A stretch of DNA of 64,000 nt. It comes from Bacillus_P idriensis_A (GTDB taxonomy: Bacteria; Bacillota; Bacilli; Bacillales; Bacillaceae). Shown in pieces: positions 8,650 through 16,347 of this stretch. Position numbers and translations under genes: made by a program. Location: the NCBI RefSeq assembly GCF_050483325.1, contig NZ_JBCMYF010000025.1, positions 6,127 through 70,126 of the forward strand. Direction: 5' to 3'. The notes under the pieces were generated by a model. It made no database searches and had not been told where the DNA came from. It saw only the letters and a list, made by a program, of their open reading frames with translations. Position 1 is the first letter of the stretch. Every line of letters begins with the position of its first letter.

Positions 8650-8676
8650 AAAAAGAGGCCGCGCTGGCCTCTTTTT
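8650..8676. terminator. bidirectional terminator between the VOC and maa genes
   Basis: AAAAAGAGGCC-GCGCT-GGCCTCTTTTT is an 11-bp perfect stem with a 5-nt loop and T tracts on both strands. It serves the convergent genes on either side. Confidence 0.85.
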
Positions 8677-9236
8677 CAATTCTCAATATGCTTAATGACT
8701 CTTGCTGGATTTCCTCCAACTACCACATTGTCAGGGACGTTCTTCGTCACGACTGCGCCGGAGGCAATAACTGCATTGTTTCCGATTGTCACGCCCGGAT
8801 TAATGACCGCTCTTCCGCCAATCCACACGTTATCGCCGATTGTAACAGGTTTACCGAATTCCGCTCCGCTGTTTCTTTCATCAGCATTTAATGGATGTGA
8901 AGCTGTATAGATGTGGACTCCTGGAGCAAGCATGCAATTGGCGCCGATCGTCACCTTGCACACATCCAGAATCACACAGTCAAAGTTGGCATAGAAATTT
9001 TCCCCAACATGGATGTTTGATCCGTAATCACAGCGGAATGCCGGTTCGATGTATATATTCTCTCCAGTCGTTCCAAACAGTTCCTTAAGTATTTTTTTAC
9101 GCGCGTCATCATCCGTTTCAATTGTCTGATGGAACAGTCTTGTCAATCTTCTGGCGCGGACGCGTTCACGGATTAGATCTTCGTCTCCGGCTAAATAGAG
9201 TTCTCCGGCCAGCATCTTTTCTTTTTCTGTTTTCAT
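8676..9236 (-). CDS. maa: maltose O-acetyltransferase (hexapeptide-repeat acetyltransferase)
   Basis: This 186-residue protein has the N-terminal Mac domain (EKEKMLAGELYLAGDEDL) and then a left-handed beta-helix of hexapeptide repeats. The catalytic His lies in YTASHPLNADERNSG. IGDNVWIGGRAVINPGVTIG and GNPARVIK follow. The family moves acetyl from acetyl-CoA to sugars such as maltose or glucose; a thiogalactoside acetyltransferase-like substrate is possible. The start at 9236 is set by AAGGAG at 9246-9251, which touches the alternative ATG at 9245. Monocistronic between two terminators. Confidence 0.9.
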   Translation of the reverse strand: MKTEKEKMLAGELYLAGDEDLIRERVRARRLTRLFHQTIETDDDARKKILKELFGTTGENIYIEPAFRCDYGSNIHVGENFYANFDCVILDVCKVTIGANCMLAPGVHIYTASHPLNADERNSGAEFGKPVTIGDNVWIGGRAVINPGVTIGNNAVIASGAVVTKNVPDNVVVGGNPARVIKHIEN

Positions 9237-9303
9237 GATGAGCATCTCCTTGTATAAAACCCTTCAATTATTATACCTTCAGCCATTTCTTTTCCACAAG
9301 AAA

Positions 9304-9331
9304 AAACAGCGCAACCGGCTTTGCGCTGTTT
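9304..9331 (-). terminator. terminator after the aminotransferase gene
   Basis: AAACAGCGCAA pairs with TTGCGCTGTTT (11 bp) around a 6-nt loop, followed on the minus strand by a T tract. It ends the pyrimidine degradation cluster. Confidence 0.8.
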
Positions 9332-9336
9332 CACAT

Positions 9337-10701
9337 TTAATTCGTTTCTGCGATCCCATTCAGCTCCCCGACAACCGTATCCACGATAAACACGGCGTCC
9401 TCTTCTTCCAGATTAAGAGGAGGAGAGATAGCAAGGACGTTGTTATAGCCTGCAACAGTGGCGCCATTTTTTCCGATAAGCAGCCCTTTTTCCTTGCATC
9501 CGGCTATAACTTTATTCACAAGACCCGCATCAAGCGGTTTTTTCGTCTCTTTGCTTTCTACAAGCTCGATTCCAATCAGGAGACCTTTCCCTCTTACATT
9601 TCCAACATATCGATTATGCTGGAGACGTGAAGCAAGTTCAGATTTCATTCGGCCTCCAACCTCGTTTGAACGTTCGAACAGCTTTTCATTTTCAAAGATT
9701 TCAATATTTTTAAGTGCAAGTGCACAGGCTGCAGGGTTTCCTCCAAATGTGTTCACATGGCGGAAATAATCATATTCTTCCGTTCCTTTAAATGCTTCAT
9801 AGATTTCTTTTTTAACAGCTGTAGCGGATAGCGGCAAGTAAGCACTTGTAATCCCTTTTGCCATCGTAATGATATCCGGTTTCACTCTGTAATTCATAAA
9901 TCCGAATGCTTTTCCGGTTCTGCCGAAGCCGCAGATGACTTCGTCAACAATAAGCAGAGCCCCGTGCTTTTCACAGACTTCTTTTACTCCTTTCATATAA
10001 TTCTCAGGCGGCATCAGAATACCGCCGCCTGTTATAATCGGTTCCATGATCATCGCAGCAACCGTTTCGCTGAGCTCCCATGTCATTGTCCGGTCAATAT
10101 CCTGAACCGATTTCAGTTCAGCCGGTGCTGCATTTTCGTCTTCTGGATATCGGTAAGTGTCAGGCGGCGGCACATGAATAAATCCTGGTGCAAGCGGCTC
10201 GTATTTATATTTTCGCTGTGCCTGCCCGGTGGCAGCTAAAGATCCCATCGTATTGCCATGATAGGCCCTGTACCTTGAAATGATTTTATAGCGTTCATGG
10301 CTGCCTGTTTGCTGGTGGTATTGACGGGCAATTTTAAATGCGGTTTCATTTGCCTCAGATCCGCTGTTTGAGAAAAAGATGACATAGTCACCTCCAAGCA
10401 AGTCATTCAGTTTTTCTGAAAGCTGAATGGCAGGCAGATGACTTTGCGTTAATGGGAAATAAGCAAGCTTTTTCAGCTGCTCATATGCAGCTTCCGCAAG
10501 TTCTGTTCTTCCGTAGCCTGCATTCACGCACCACAAGCCGGCCATGCCGTCCAAATACTTTTTCCCGTTTGCATCACTGATCCATGCGCCCTTTGCTTCC
10601 TCTGCTATAATGGTTGCCTCTGGATTGAAAGGCTTCATAGAATGCCAGAGATGGGCCTCATCTTTTTGCAGAGCATCTCTTACATCTTTACTCTTTTGCA
10701 T
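9337..10701 (-). CDS. class III aminotransferase, probable beta-alanine (or 3-aminoisobutyrate):pyruvate transaminase
   Basis: This 454-residue PLP enzyme has NSGSEANETAFKIARQYH (phosphate-binding segment), YHGNTMGSLAATG, IVDEVICGFGRTGKAFG and the Schiff-base Lys in TMAKGITSAYLPLS. The motifs and length match omega-amino acid:pyruvate aminotransferases. Its place directly after a malonate-semialdehyde-type dehydrogenase, at the end of a uracil degradation cluster, supports conversion of beta-alanine to malonate semialdehyde. The precise amino acceptor is inferred. The ATG at 10701 is preferred because AAGGAGG (10708-10714) lies 6 nt upstream, while the ATG at 10707 touches it. It starts 18 nt after the dehydrogenase stop. 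Confidence 0.9.
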   Translation of the reverse strand: MQKSKDVRDALQKDEAHLWHSMKPFNPEATIIAEEAKGAWISDANGKKYLDGMAGLWCVNAGYGRTELAEAAYEQLKKLAYFPLTQSHLPAIQLSEKLNDLLGGDYVIFFSNSGSEANETAFKIARQYHQQTGSHERYKIISRYRAYHGNTMGSLAATGQAQRKYKYEPLAPGFIHVPPPDTYRYPEDENAAPAELKSVQDIDRTMTWELSETVAAMIMEPIITGGGILMPPENYMKGVKEVCEKHGALLIVDEVICGFGRTGKAFGFMNYRVKPDIITMAKGITSAYLPLSATAVKKEIYEAFKGTEEYDYFRHVNTFGGNPAACALALKNIEIFENEKLFERSNEVGGRMKSELASRLQHNRYVGNVRGKGLLIGIELVESKETKKPLDAGLVNKVIAGCKEKGLLIGKNGATVAGYNNVLAISPPLNLEEEDAVFIVDTVVGELNGIAETN

Positions 10702-10719
10702 AGTCATCCTCCTTGTCTA

Positions 10720-12183
10720 TTAAAAATCAAATCTGGAAGTAATCATTTTTTTGCGTGTATAGAAGTTTACGCCGTCTTTGCCATTAACATGTAGATCTCC
10801 GTAGAAAGAATCCTTCCATCCCGAAAATGGGAAAAAAGCCATCGTTGCCGGAACCCCGACATTAATTCCAAGCATTCCTGCATCCGCTTCTTCTCTGAAA
10901 GTCCGAATGGCCTGAGCATCCTTTGTATAAATGGTAGCTCCGTTTCCATATCGTGATTTCCGGATATAATCCAGACCTTCATCTAAATTTTCCGCCCTGA
11001 GCACACTGAGCACCGGTGCAAAAATTTCATCCTTTGCCAGGGTCATTTCAGGTGTAACCTTATCGAAAATCGTTGCTCCTAAAAAGTAGCCTTCTGCTTG
11101 ATTTTCCATATCTCTTCGTCCGTCACGCAGAAGATCTGCCCCTTCTTCAATACCTTTTTCAATATATCCGATGACTTTATTCAAGTGGGTATCACGAATC
11201 ACCGGAGTCAAAAGCACTTCCTCGTCGAGACCATTTCCCATCACTAAGTCATCTGCTTTTTGCTTTAAGGTCTGCATAAATTGATCCCCTTCTCCAACAA
11301 CGACAACTGCGCTGCAAGCCATACATCGCTGGCCAGCACTTCCAAAAGCAGAGCTGATAATATGCTGTGCCGCTTTGTCAAAGTCTGCATCCGGCATCAC
11401 CACGTGATGATTTTTTGCACCTGAGAGAGCCTGAACCCTTTTACCCTTCGCAGCAGCTTTCTCATACACAAATTTTGCAACAGGCTGAGAGCCTACGAAT
11501 GAAATCGCTTTAATATCAGGATGTTCAAGCAACCCGTTCACCACATCGTGACTACCATGAACAATGTTTAAAACACCGTCAGGCGCACCTGCTTCCGTAA
11601 ACATCTCAGCTAGCTTATTGGCAAGCAGCGGTGTCCGCTCTGATGGTTTTAAAACGAATGTATTTCCGCATGCAACCGCAAGCGGGAACATCCACAATGG
11701 CACCATCATCGGAAAGTTAAAAGGAGTAATTCCTCCCACAACGCCAAGCGGGTAGCGGAACATTTCAGAATCCATTTCTTCTGCAATTCCTGATAGGGAT
11801 TCTCCCATCATTAAGCTTGGTGCTCCCGCCGCAAACTCCACGCACTCAATTCCTCTTTGTACCTCGCCATATGCCTCTTTATAAGCCTTGCCATTCTCTG
11901 AAACAATTAACTTGGCAAGCTCTGCATGGTTTTCTGTCAGTAAATGATGATATTTAAATAGAATTCTTGCTCGTTTCGGAACCGGCATCAGCTTCCATGT
12001 TTTGAATGCCAGGGCTGCAGCCTTTGCCGCCTTATCTACATCTTCGGCTGTTGAAATTGGAACAGCTGCGATCTTCCTCCCCGTTGCCGGATTAATGACA
12101 TCAAGCATTTCACCCCCAGCTGCACTCACCCATTTTCCATTGATGAAATTTTTAATTGCTGCTGCTTCATTTACAACCGTCAT
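10720..12183 (-). CDS. mmsA: CoA-acylating methylmalonate/malonate-semialdehyde dehydrogenase
   Basis: This 487-residue member of the aldehyde dehydrogenase superfamily has GVVGGITPFNFPMMVPLWMFP (cofactor/substrate part), ISFVGSQPVAK and SGAKNHHVVMPDAD. The nucleophilic Cys lies in GSAGQRCMACSA; the GQRCMA context is typical of the CoA-dependent MmsA/IolA group. It would convert malonate semialdehyde to acetyl-CoA and methylmalonate semialdehyde to propionyl-CoA, the last step of uracil or thymine breakdown. The start at 12183 has GGAGGG 6 nt upstream. Its promoter must lie in the unusual region 12190-12810, which holds repeats. It also resembles IolA; no inositol genes are nearby. Confidence 0.92.
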   Translation of the reverse strand: MTVVNEAAAIKNFINGKWVSAAGGEMLDVINPATGRKIAAVPISTAEDVDKAAKAAALAFKTWKLMPVPKRARILFKYHHLLTENHAELAKLIVSENGKAYKEAYGEVQRGIECVEFAAGAPSLMMGESLSGIAEEMDSEMFRYPLGVVGGITPFNFPMMVPLWMFPLAVACGNTFVLKPSERTPLLANKLAEMFTEAGAPDGVLNIVHGSHDVVNGLLEHPDIKAISFVGSQPVAKFVYEKAAAKGKRVQALSGAKNHHVVMPDADFDKAAQHIISSAFGSAGQRCMACSAVVVVGEGDQFMQTLKQKADDLVMGNGLDEEVLLTPVIRDTHLNKVIGYIEKGIEEGADLLRDGRRDMENQAEGYFLGATIFDKVTPEMTLAKDEIFAPVLSVLRAENLDEGLDYIRKSRYGNGATIYTKDAQAIRTFREEADAGMLGINVGVPATMAFFPFSGWKDSFYGDLHVNGKDGVNFYTRKKMITSRFDF

Positions 12184-12303
12184 TGTCATCCCTCCGTATA
12201 TTCTGAAAATTCTACTAATTATGTTCATTATCTCTCACATAGGAACGGCAATCATTAGACACTTTGTAAAAGATACTTGGGGAATGTTGCTACAGTTTGA
12301 TTA

Positions 12304-12585
12304 GAAAAGCGGAGCCGACTGTTCAGCTCCGACAGACAGATAAGGATCCGACAGTAAAGGCGCTTTTTGCCTTTGCTGGCGGATCCGTTCTGACCGAGGA
12401 GTTAGGAGGCGGAGCTAGACAATATAGAAAAGCGGAGCCGACTGTTCAGCTCCGACAGTCAGATAAGGATCCGACAGAAAAGGCGCTTTTTGCTTTTTAT
12501 GGCGGATCCGTTCTGGCCGAGGAGTTAGGAGGCGGAGCTGGACACCGAGAAATGTAGAACCGACTGTTCAGACCGAATAGTCACT
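12304..12585 (+). repeat. two tandem copies of the intergenic hairpin repeat plus a remnant
   Basis: Copies run 12304-12426 and 12427-12546, and the remnant (AGAAATGTAGAACCGACTG) begins at 12547. Each holds GGATCCGACAG, AAAGGCGCTTTTT and the matching right arm (GGCGGATCC). The outer left arm is GCCGACT and the right arm is AGGAGGC, so it pairs as GCC/GGC and CT/AG around two adjacent G-A oppositions. They sit between pucR and the dehydrogenase gene, just upstream of the latter. Confidence 0.85.
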
Positions 12586-12596
12586 GCCGAATTGAT

Positions 12597-12743
12597 GGGG
12601 TTTCCGAATTAATTGGAGGGGTTTTAGAATTAATTCGTGGGGTTTCCGAATTAATTGGAGGGGTTTTAGAATTAATTCGTGGGGTTTCCGAATTAATTGG
12701 AGGGGTTTTAGAATTAATTCGTGGGGTTTCCAAATTAATTGGA
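12597..12743. repeat. seven tandem 21-bp units alternating between two forms
   Basis: Units begin at 12597, 12618, 12639, 12660, 12681, 12702 and 12723. Odd units are GGGGTTTCCGAATTAATTGG plus A. Even units are GGGGTTTTAGAATTAATTCG plus T. Three A-B pairs (42 bp) and a final A form with one change (CCAAATTAATT) are present. The GAATTAATT core returns every 21 bp, which is two B-DNA turns. A minus-strand frame reads through the array but has no start signal, so coding is unlikely. Confidence 0.95.
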
Positions 12744-12813
12744 GGAATTTGTTCTGACCGGAAAATGAAGATAAAAATCCATTCCAAGTCCTCGTCTCAA
12801 ACAAAAAACAATC

Positions 12814-12845
12814 AAAAAAGAGCGCTCTTCAAAAGAGCACTCTTT
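12814..12845 (-). terminator. terminator after the PucR-type regulator gene
   Basis: A 13-bp stem with one G-U pair (AAAGAGTGCTCTT and AAGAGCGCTCTTT, minus strand) is followed by a T tract. It isolates the regulator gene from the repeats and the dehydrogenase gene downstream. Confidence 0.85.
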
Positions 12846-12849
12846 CCTG

Positions 12850-14472
12850 CTATTCAATCTTATGCTGCAGCGGAATGGTTCCTTCTGTATTCATGATAAA
12901 ATCGTGCGCCATCAGCATAAATTCAAGGGCCAGCCTTCTGTCTGAGTTCATGAAGTTTTCGCCAAGGAGCAATTCAAGCTTTTCTATGCGATGGTAAAGA
13001 GTCTGCCTGACGATAAATAATTTCTTCGAAGTCTCTTGTTTAGAGCCGTTGCACGCCAGATACGTTTTTAACGTAATCAGCATGTCCCCGTTATACTTTC
13101 GGTCATACTCTATGACGGGAGCCAAATATTCTTGTATGGTTTCTTCTAGATTGCCATGTTTTTTTAACAAAGACATCATCCTGTACATATGCAAATCCTG
13201 ATAAAAGCAGCTTTTTCCTTCTTTAGAAAGAGAATCTTGCAGTGCCAGGGTTTCTTTAGCTGTTTGATAGCTTATATGAATACTGCCGAGTTTGTCGGCA
13301 AACTTCCCGACTCCAATTGAAATTGATGAGGTTCTGATCCGTTCGGAACCGTTTCCGGAATGAATTCTCGAGAGAGCGCCTTCCATTCTCTCTTTCCAAT
13401 CCTGTTTGTTCCGTTTGTTTCCGACGATAAAAATAAGATGATGGCGGACTTCAACAGTAAACAAGTGAAAGCCAAATTGCTCAAAGACCGTTCTGAACAA
13501 AAGCTTGAAATATGTACTGTCGACGTTTGGAGGCTGCCCCCCTGAATCAGGGGAAAGCTTGCATATGCACACAGTCCCTCCATTTAAACGCAGCTTTGGA
13601 TCGATGAAGGAGAGCTGTTCTTTGATAACTTCATCCGTGTATTCTCCTTCAAGCCAGTTTGTCAGCCACTCGCTTTCTTCTGCCATCTTCTTTTCTTTGA
13701 CATATAAATCCCGCAGCAAATGCTGGGCAAATGCGTTGGCTGTTCTGTCCAAAATGAGAAGATCAAATTCATTCAGTTCTCGGCAGCTTGAGACAATCAG
13801 GAGCTCAGCGTAGGTTTCTCCAAGAATCTGCACAGGCTGACTTGCAATATTTGATTTATTGTTTTCATCTCTATTCCCTATTTTCAAAAGCATCTCTTCT
13901 TTTTCATCTGCCTTTGGCTCAGGAAAGAAATCGGCTTTATTTCCGCTTAATACAGCAATAACCTGGACTTCTAAATAGACCTGCAGAAATTTCAGGATTT
14001 GCCGGCAGTCTTCAATTTCCAGCAGCATCTTGTTCAGCTGCTGAGAGTATTTTTCTAAATCTGAGAGAAGTTGATATTGTTTATTGATGATGAGGGAATG
14101 CACATCTTGAGTAATTTCAACAAAGGGAACCTCTTGATGAAACAGAATGATAGGAAAATGGTGGTGATCTGCAAGTTCGGTAACTGCATCCGGAACATTG
14201 TGAATGTGTGTGCCCATTTCGATGCACAGTCCGGCAGCATGCCTCTCGATCAGCTGCTTTAGAAAGGAGACAAAGAGTTGGGGATCATCTTTAAAGCCAA
14301 GACCTGTTGTAAGAATCAGCTCATAGCCATTTAAGAGATTGCTGATTTGAACCGATTCAACAATATGAACCCATTTCAATTGACGGTGCAATCCTTCAGC
14401 ACCAGCAATTACGTCTGTTTGGGCAAAATGCTTTCGATTTAAAATCTCATCAATCGTTATGTATGATTTCAT
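12850..14472 (-). CDS. PucR family transcriptional regulator (probable pyrimidine degradation regulator)
   Basis: This 540-residue protein has an N-terminal PucR sensing domain (residues 5-125; ITIDEILNRKHFAQTDVIAG and WVHIVESVQISNLL), a central GGDEF-like region, and a C-terminal helix-turn-helix (LKTYLACNGSKQETSKKL, then VRQTLYHRIEKLEELL-like). This is the architecture of the purine catabolism regulator class. Set among uracil degradation genes, it is best read as their activator; ligand and operator are not known. The ATG at 14472 has AAGGGG upstream; a GTG two codons earlier is possible. It follows the permease and small ORF, after a terminator. Confidence 0.88.
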   Translation of the reverse strand: MKSYITIDEILNRKHFAQTDVIAGAEGLHRQLKWVHIVESVQISNLLNGYELILTTGLGFKDDPQLFVSFLKQLIERHAAGLCIEMGTHIHNVPDAVTELADHHHFPIILFHQEVPFVEITQDVHSLIINKQYQLLSDLEKYSQQLNKMLLEIEDCRQILKFLQVYLEVQVIAVLSGNKADFFPEPKADEKEEMLLKIGNRDENNKSNIASQPVQILGETYAELLIVSSCRELNEFDLLILDRTANAFAQHLLRDLYVKEKKMAEESEWLTNWLEGEYTDEVIKEQLSFIDPKLRLNGGTVCICKLSPDSGGQPPNVDSTYFKLLFRTVFEQFGFHLFTVEVRHHLIFIVGNKRNKQDWKERMEGALSRIHSGNGSERIRTSSISIGVGKFADKLGSIHISYQTAKETLALQDSLSKEGKSCFYQDLHMYRMMSLLKKHGNLEETIQEYLAPVIEYDRKYNGDMLITLKTYLACNGSKQETSKKLFIVRQTLYHRIEKLELLLGENFMNSDRRLALEFMLMAHDFIMNTEGTIPLQHKIE

Positions 14473-14554
14473 CCGCACACCCCTTTTTTGATGTCGCTAC
14501 TTTCTATTATAAAGAATGGCATGTTTTAACACTATACGTTTGTCAGTTTTTCTC

Positions 14555-14588
14555 ACAAAAAAGATAGGACAAATTCTGCCCTATCTTT
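14555..14588 (-). terminator. terminator after the small pyd-cluster ORF
   Basis: AAAGATAGGGCA and TGTCCTATCTTT form a 12-bp stem with one mismatch around a 5-nt loop, followed on the minus strand by six T residues. It closes the pydC-to-permease transcription unit. Confidence 0.8.
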
Positions 14589-14599
14589 GTCGAACCATG

Positions 14600-14815
14600 T
14601 CATTGTCGGATTTGAGCCAGCAGCATGGCTGAAAAATACTTTCTTGCATCCGCCGTTTTCACGTGCATTTCAGCAGAGTCTTTTTGATTTTTATGATTTC
14701 TGAAAGTAAGAAAAGCACCGCTTAAATTTTCAGTCACGCTTGTGATTTTGTAGCCCTGACTCAGATAATAATCAATCTTATCTCTTTCAGACAGATACTC
14801 CCGGTAATCAGACAT
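14600..14815 (-). CDS. small hypothetical protein in the pyrimidine degradation operon
   Basis: This 71-residue soluble protein begins MSDYREYLSERDKIDYYLSQ. It is rich in Lys, Asp and Tyr and has no membrane segment or metal motif. An alpha-beta pattern (YYLSQGYKITSVTENLSGAFLTF) is visible. A strong AAGGAGG lies 7 nt upstream of the ATG, and it follows the permease stop by 14 nt. A terminator directly follows, so it is the last gene of the operon. The family was not recognised. It could be a modulator of the permease or of a pathway enzyme, but nothing in the sequence shows that. Confidence 0.8.
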   Translation of the reverse strand: MSDYREYLSERDKIDYYLSQGYKITSVTENLSGAFLTFRNHKNQKDSAEMHVKTADARKYFSAMLLAQIRQ

Positions 14816-14829
14816 AACGAGCCTCCTTC

Positions 14830-16305
14830 TTATAATTGCTCTGTTTGCGCAGGCGCAATGGCAACGTTCGGCACTGCTTCATCTTCGAGATCAATTGTCC
14901 AGTCATTTCCGACTGAGATCCCCAGATACTTTTGATCATCGGGATCTATTAATTCAGCCTGGGCATAAATCTGAAACCACCAGTATTTCGCTAAAATGTA
15001 ATAGACAATGCATCCGGCTGCAAAGCCGACAATAAATGAATATGAAGGAATAGCCACTGCAGCTGCCCCGCCAATGATCCATGCGATGAATCCTGCAGCA
15101 TTTACACCTTTCATATATTTATATTGTCCATTTGATTCGTAGAGGTCTTTTACATTAACCCTGCGCTTTCGAATTAAATAATAATCAGCTACTAAAATCC
15201 CGCAAATAGCAGATAAGATTCCTCCGACTATTAATAAAATTCCAATGATGATGCCAAATAAACTCCAAGGCTGAACGACGATTCCAATAAAACCCGCTAC
15301 TGCTACACCCGCCCAGAAAGGAACTTTTGGCCCTCCAACGTTTGAGAAAATGGTCGCTGCAGGAATCAGGTTTGCAGAGGTGTTTGTTGACCACTGCGCA
15401 AGCACAATCATAACCAATAAGATACCAAGAATAATGCCGGATGCAGATTGCTGCAAGGCAACAACCGGATCATAATTTGTTACAGCGATATAAGAAACGG
15501 CGCCAATCACAACCATAAAGGTTTGCACGATTGGATAGGCAATTAAATTGCCCGCGATTTGGCCTTTGTTCCGCTTGAACCAGTTCTTTTCCATTTTAGG
15601 TGCTTTCACAAAACGGGAAAGAGATGGCATATCTGCAGCGAGGGTTCCCCAAAATCCCATATTGGACATAATGACAACCATGAACGCTGTAAATGCCGCT
15701 CCTCCAGTTGCCGGATTTTCGACCCATGACCACACGTTTCTGCCTTCCTGCAGCGCCTGATCTGATAGAGTAAAATACATCCAGCCTGAGATAATGATGA
15801 TGACCGGTGCCGCTAAATCAGCAAATCGTTCAATCGCCTTCATTCCAAGTGCTGTATTGACGACTTGCAAGATGGCAAAAATAAAGAAGCAGACAATCCA
15901 ATTATCAAACCCGAATAAAGTAGCAAGAATGGCATTCATGGCACTGGCGCCAAAGAATGTATTTACACCAAACCAGCATGAAGCTACAAAACCGCGTACA
16001 ACGGAAGGAATGTGCGTCCCGACTGTTCCAAAAGGCGCTCTCATATAAACAGGGAATGATAAGCCATGTTCAACACCAATATCTCCTGTTAGCGTCATGA
16101 TTAATCCAAGGACAATCGAACCAATGATTGTTGCAGCAATCACCCAGCCTAATGGAAGATTCTGAACACCTGATCCGCCGATGGCAAATGCAGCAAGCAC
16201 AACAGCCATCCCAACCCAGATTAAAGCAAAGCCCAGCGAACCAATGTTTTTCTTATGATGCGGAATCGGCAGCAAATCAGGAGACTTCAAATAATTTTTA
16301 GCCAC
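14830..16305 (-). CDS. NCS1 family nucleobase permease (uracil/allantoin/hydantoin type)
   Basis: This 491-residue protein has about 12 membrane segments and a short cytoplasmic tail. Family features include the opening NIGSLGFALIWVGMAVVLAAF, SFPVYMRAPFGTVGTHIPSV and GFVASCWFGVNTFFGASAMN in the first half, and WSTNTSANLIPAATIFSNVGG in the second. NCS1 carriers import uracil, cytosine, allantoin or hydantoins with H+ or Na+. Its operon position indicates uracil or thymine. It starts with GTG at 16305, with AAGGGG about 9 nt upstream. An out-of-frame ATG at 16313 was rejected. Confidence 0.9.
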   Translation of the reverse strand: MAKNYLKSPDLLPIPHHKKNIGSLGFALIWVGMAVVLAAFAIGGSGVQNLPLGWVIAATIIGSIVLGLIMTLTGDIGVEHGLSFPVYMRAPFGTVGTHIPSVVRGFVASCWFGVNTFFGASAMNAILATLFGFDNWIVCFFIFAILQVVNTALGMKAIERFADLAAPVIIIISGWMYFTLSDQALQEGRNVWSWVENPATGGAAFTAFMVVIMSNMGFWGTLAADMPSLSRFVKAPKMEKNWFKRNKGQIAGNLIAYPIVQTFMVVIGAVSYIAVTNYDPVVALQQSASGIILGILLVMIVLAQWSTNTSANLIPAATIFSNVGGPKVPFWAGVAVAGFIGIVVQPWSLFGIIIGILLIVGGILSAICGILVADYYLIRKRRVNVKDLYESNGQYKYMKGVNAAGFIAWIIGGAAAVAIPSYSFIVGFAAGCIVYYILAKYWWFQIYAQAELIDPDDQKYLGISVGNDWTIDLEDEAVPNVAIAPAQTEQL

Positions 16306-16347
16306 TTTCGCATATCCCCTTCCAAATGGTTATCTCTTTGGTTCTTT

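Noticed and set aside
12297..12557. Plus-strand frame of 86 codons across the two tandem repeats
   Set aside because: It translates repeat copies only; the same sequence elsewhere is intergenic and broken by stops.
12304..12585. Insertion sequence or classical MITE with target duplications
   Set aside because: No transposase gene in the window and no consistent flanking target duplications were seen; a non-autonomous REP-like origin remains open.
12568..12804. Minus-strand frame through the 21-bp array with a repeated Leu-Ile-Arg-Lys-Pro pattern
   Set aside because: The reading frame follows from unit length being divisible by three. No start signal is present, and flanking sequence is unlike coding DNA.
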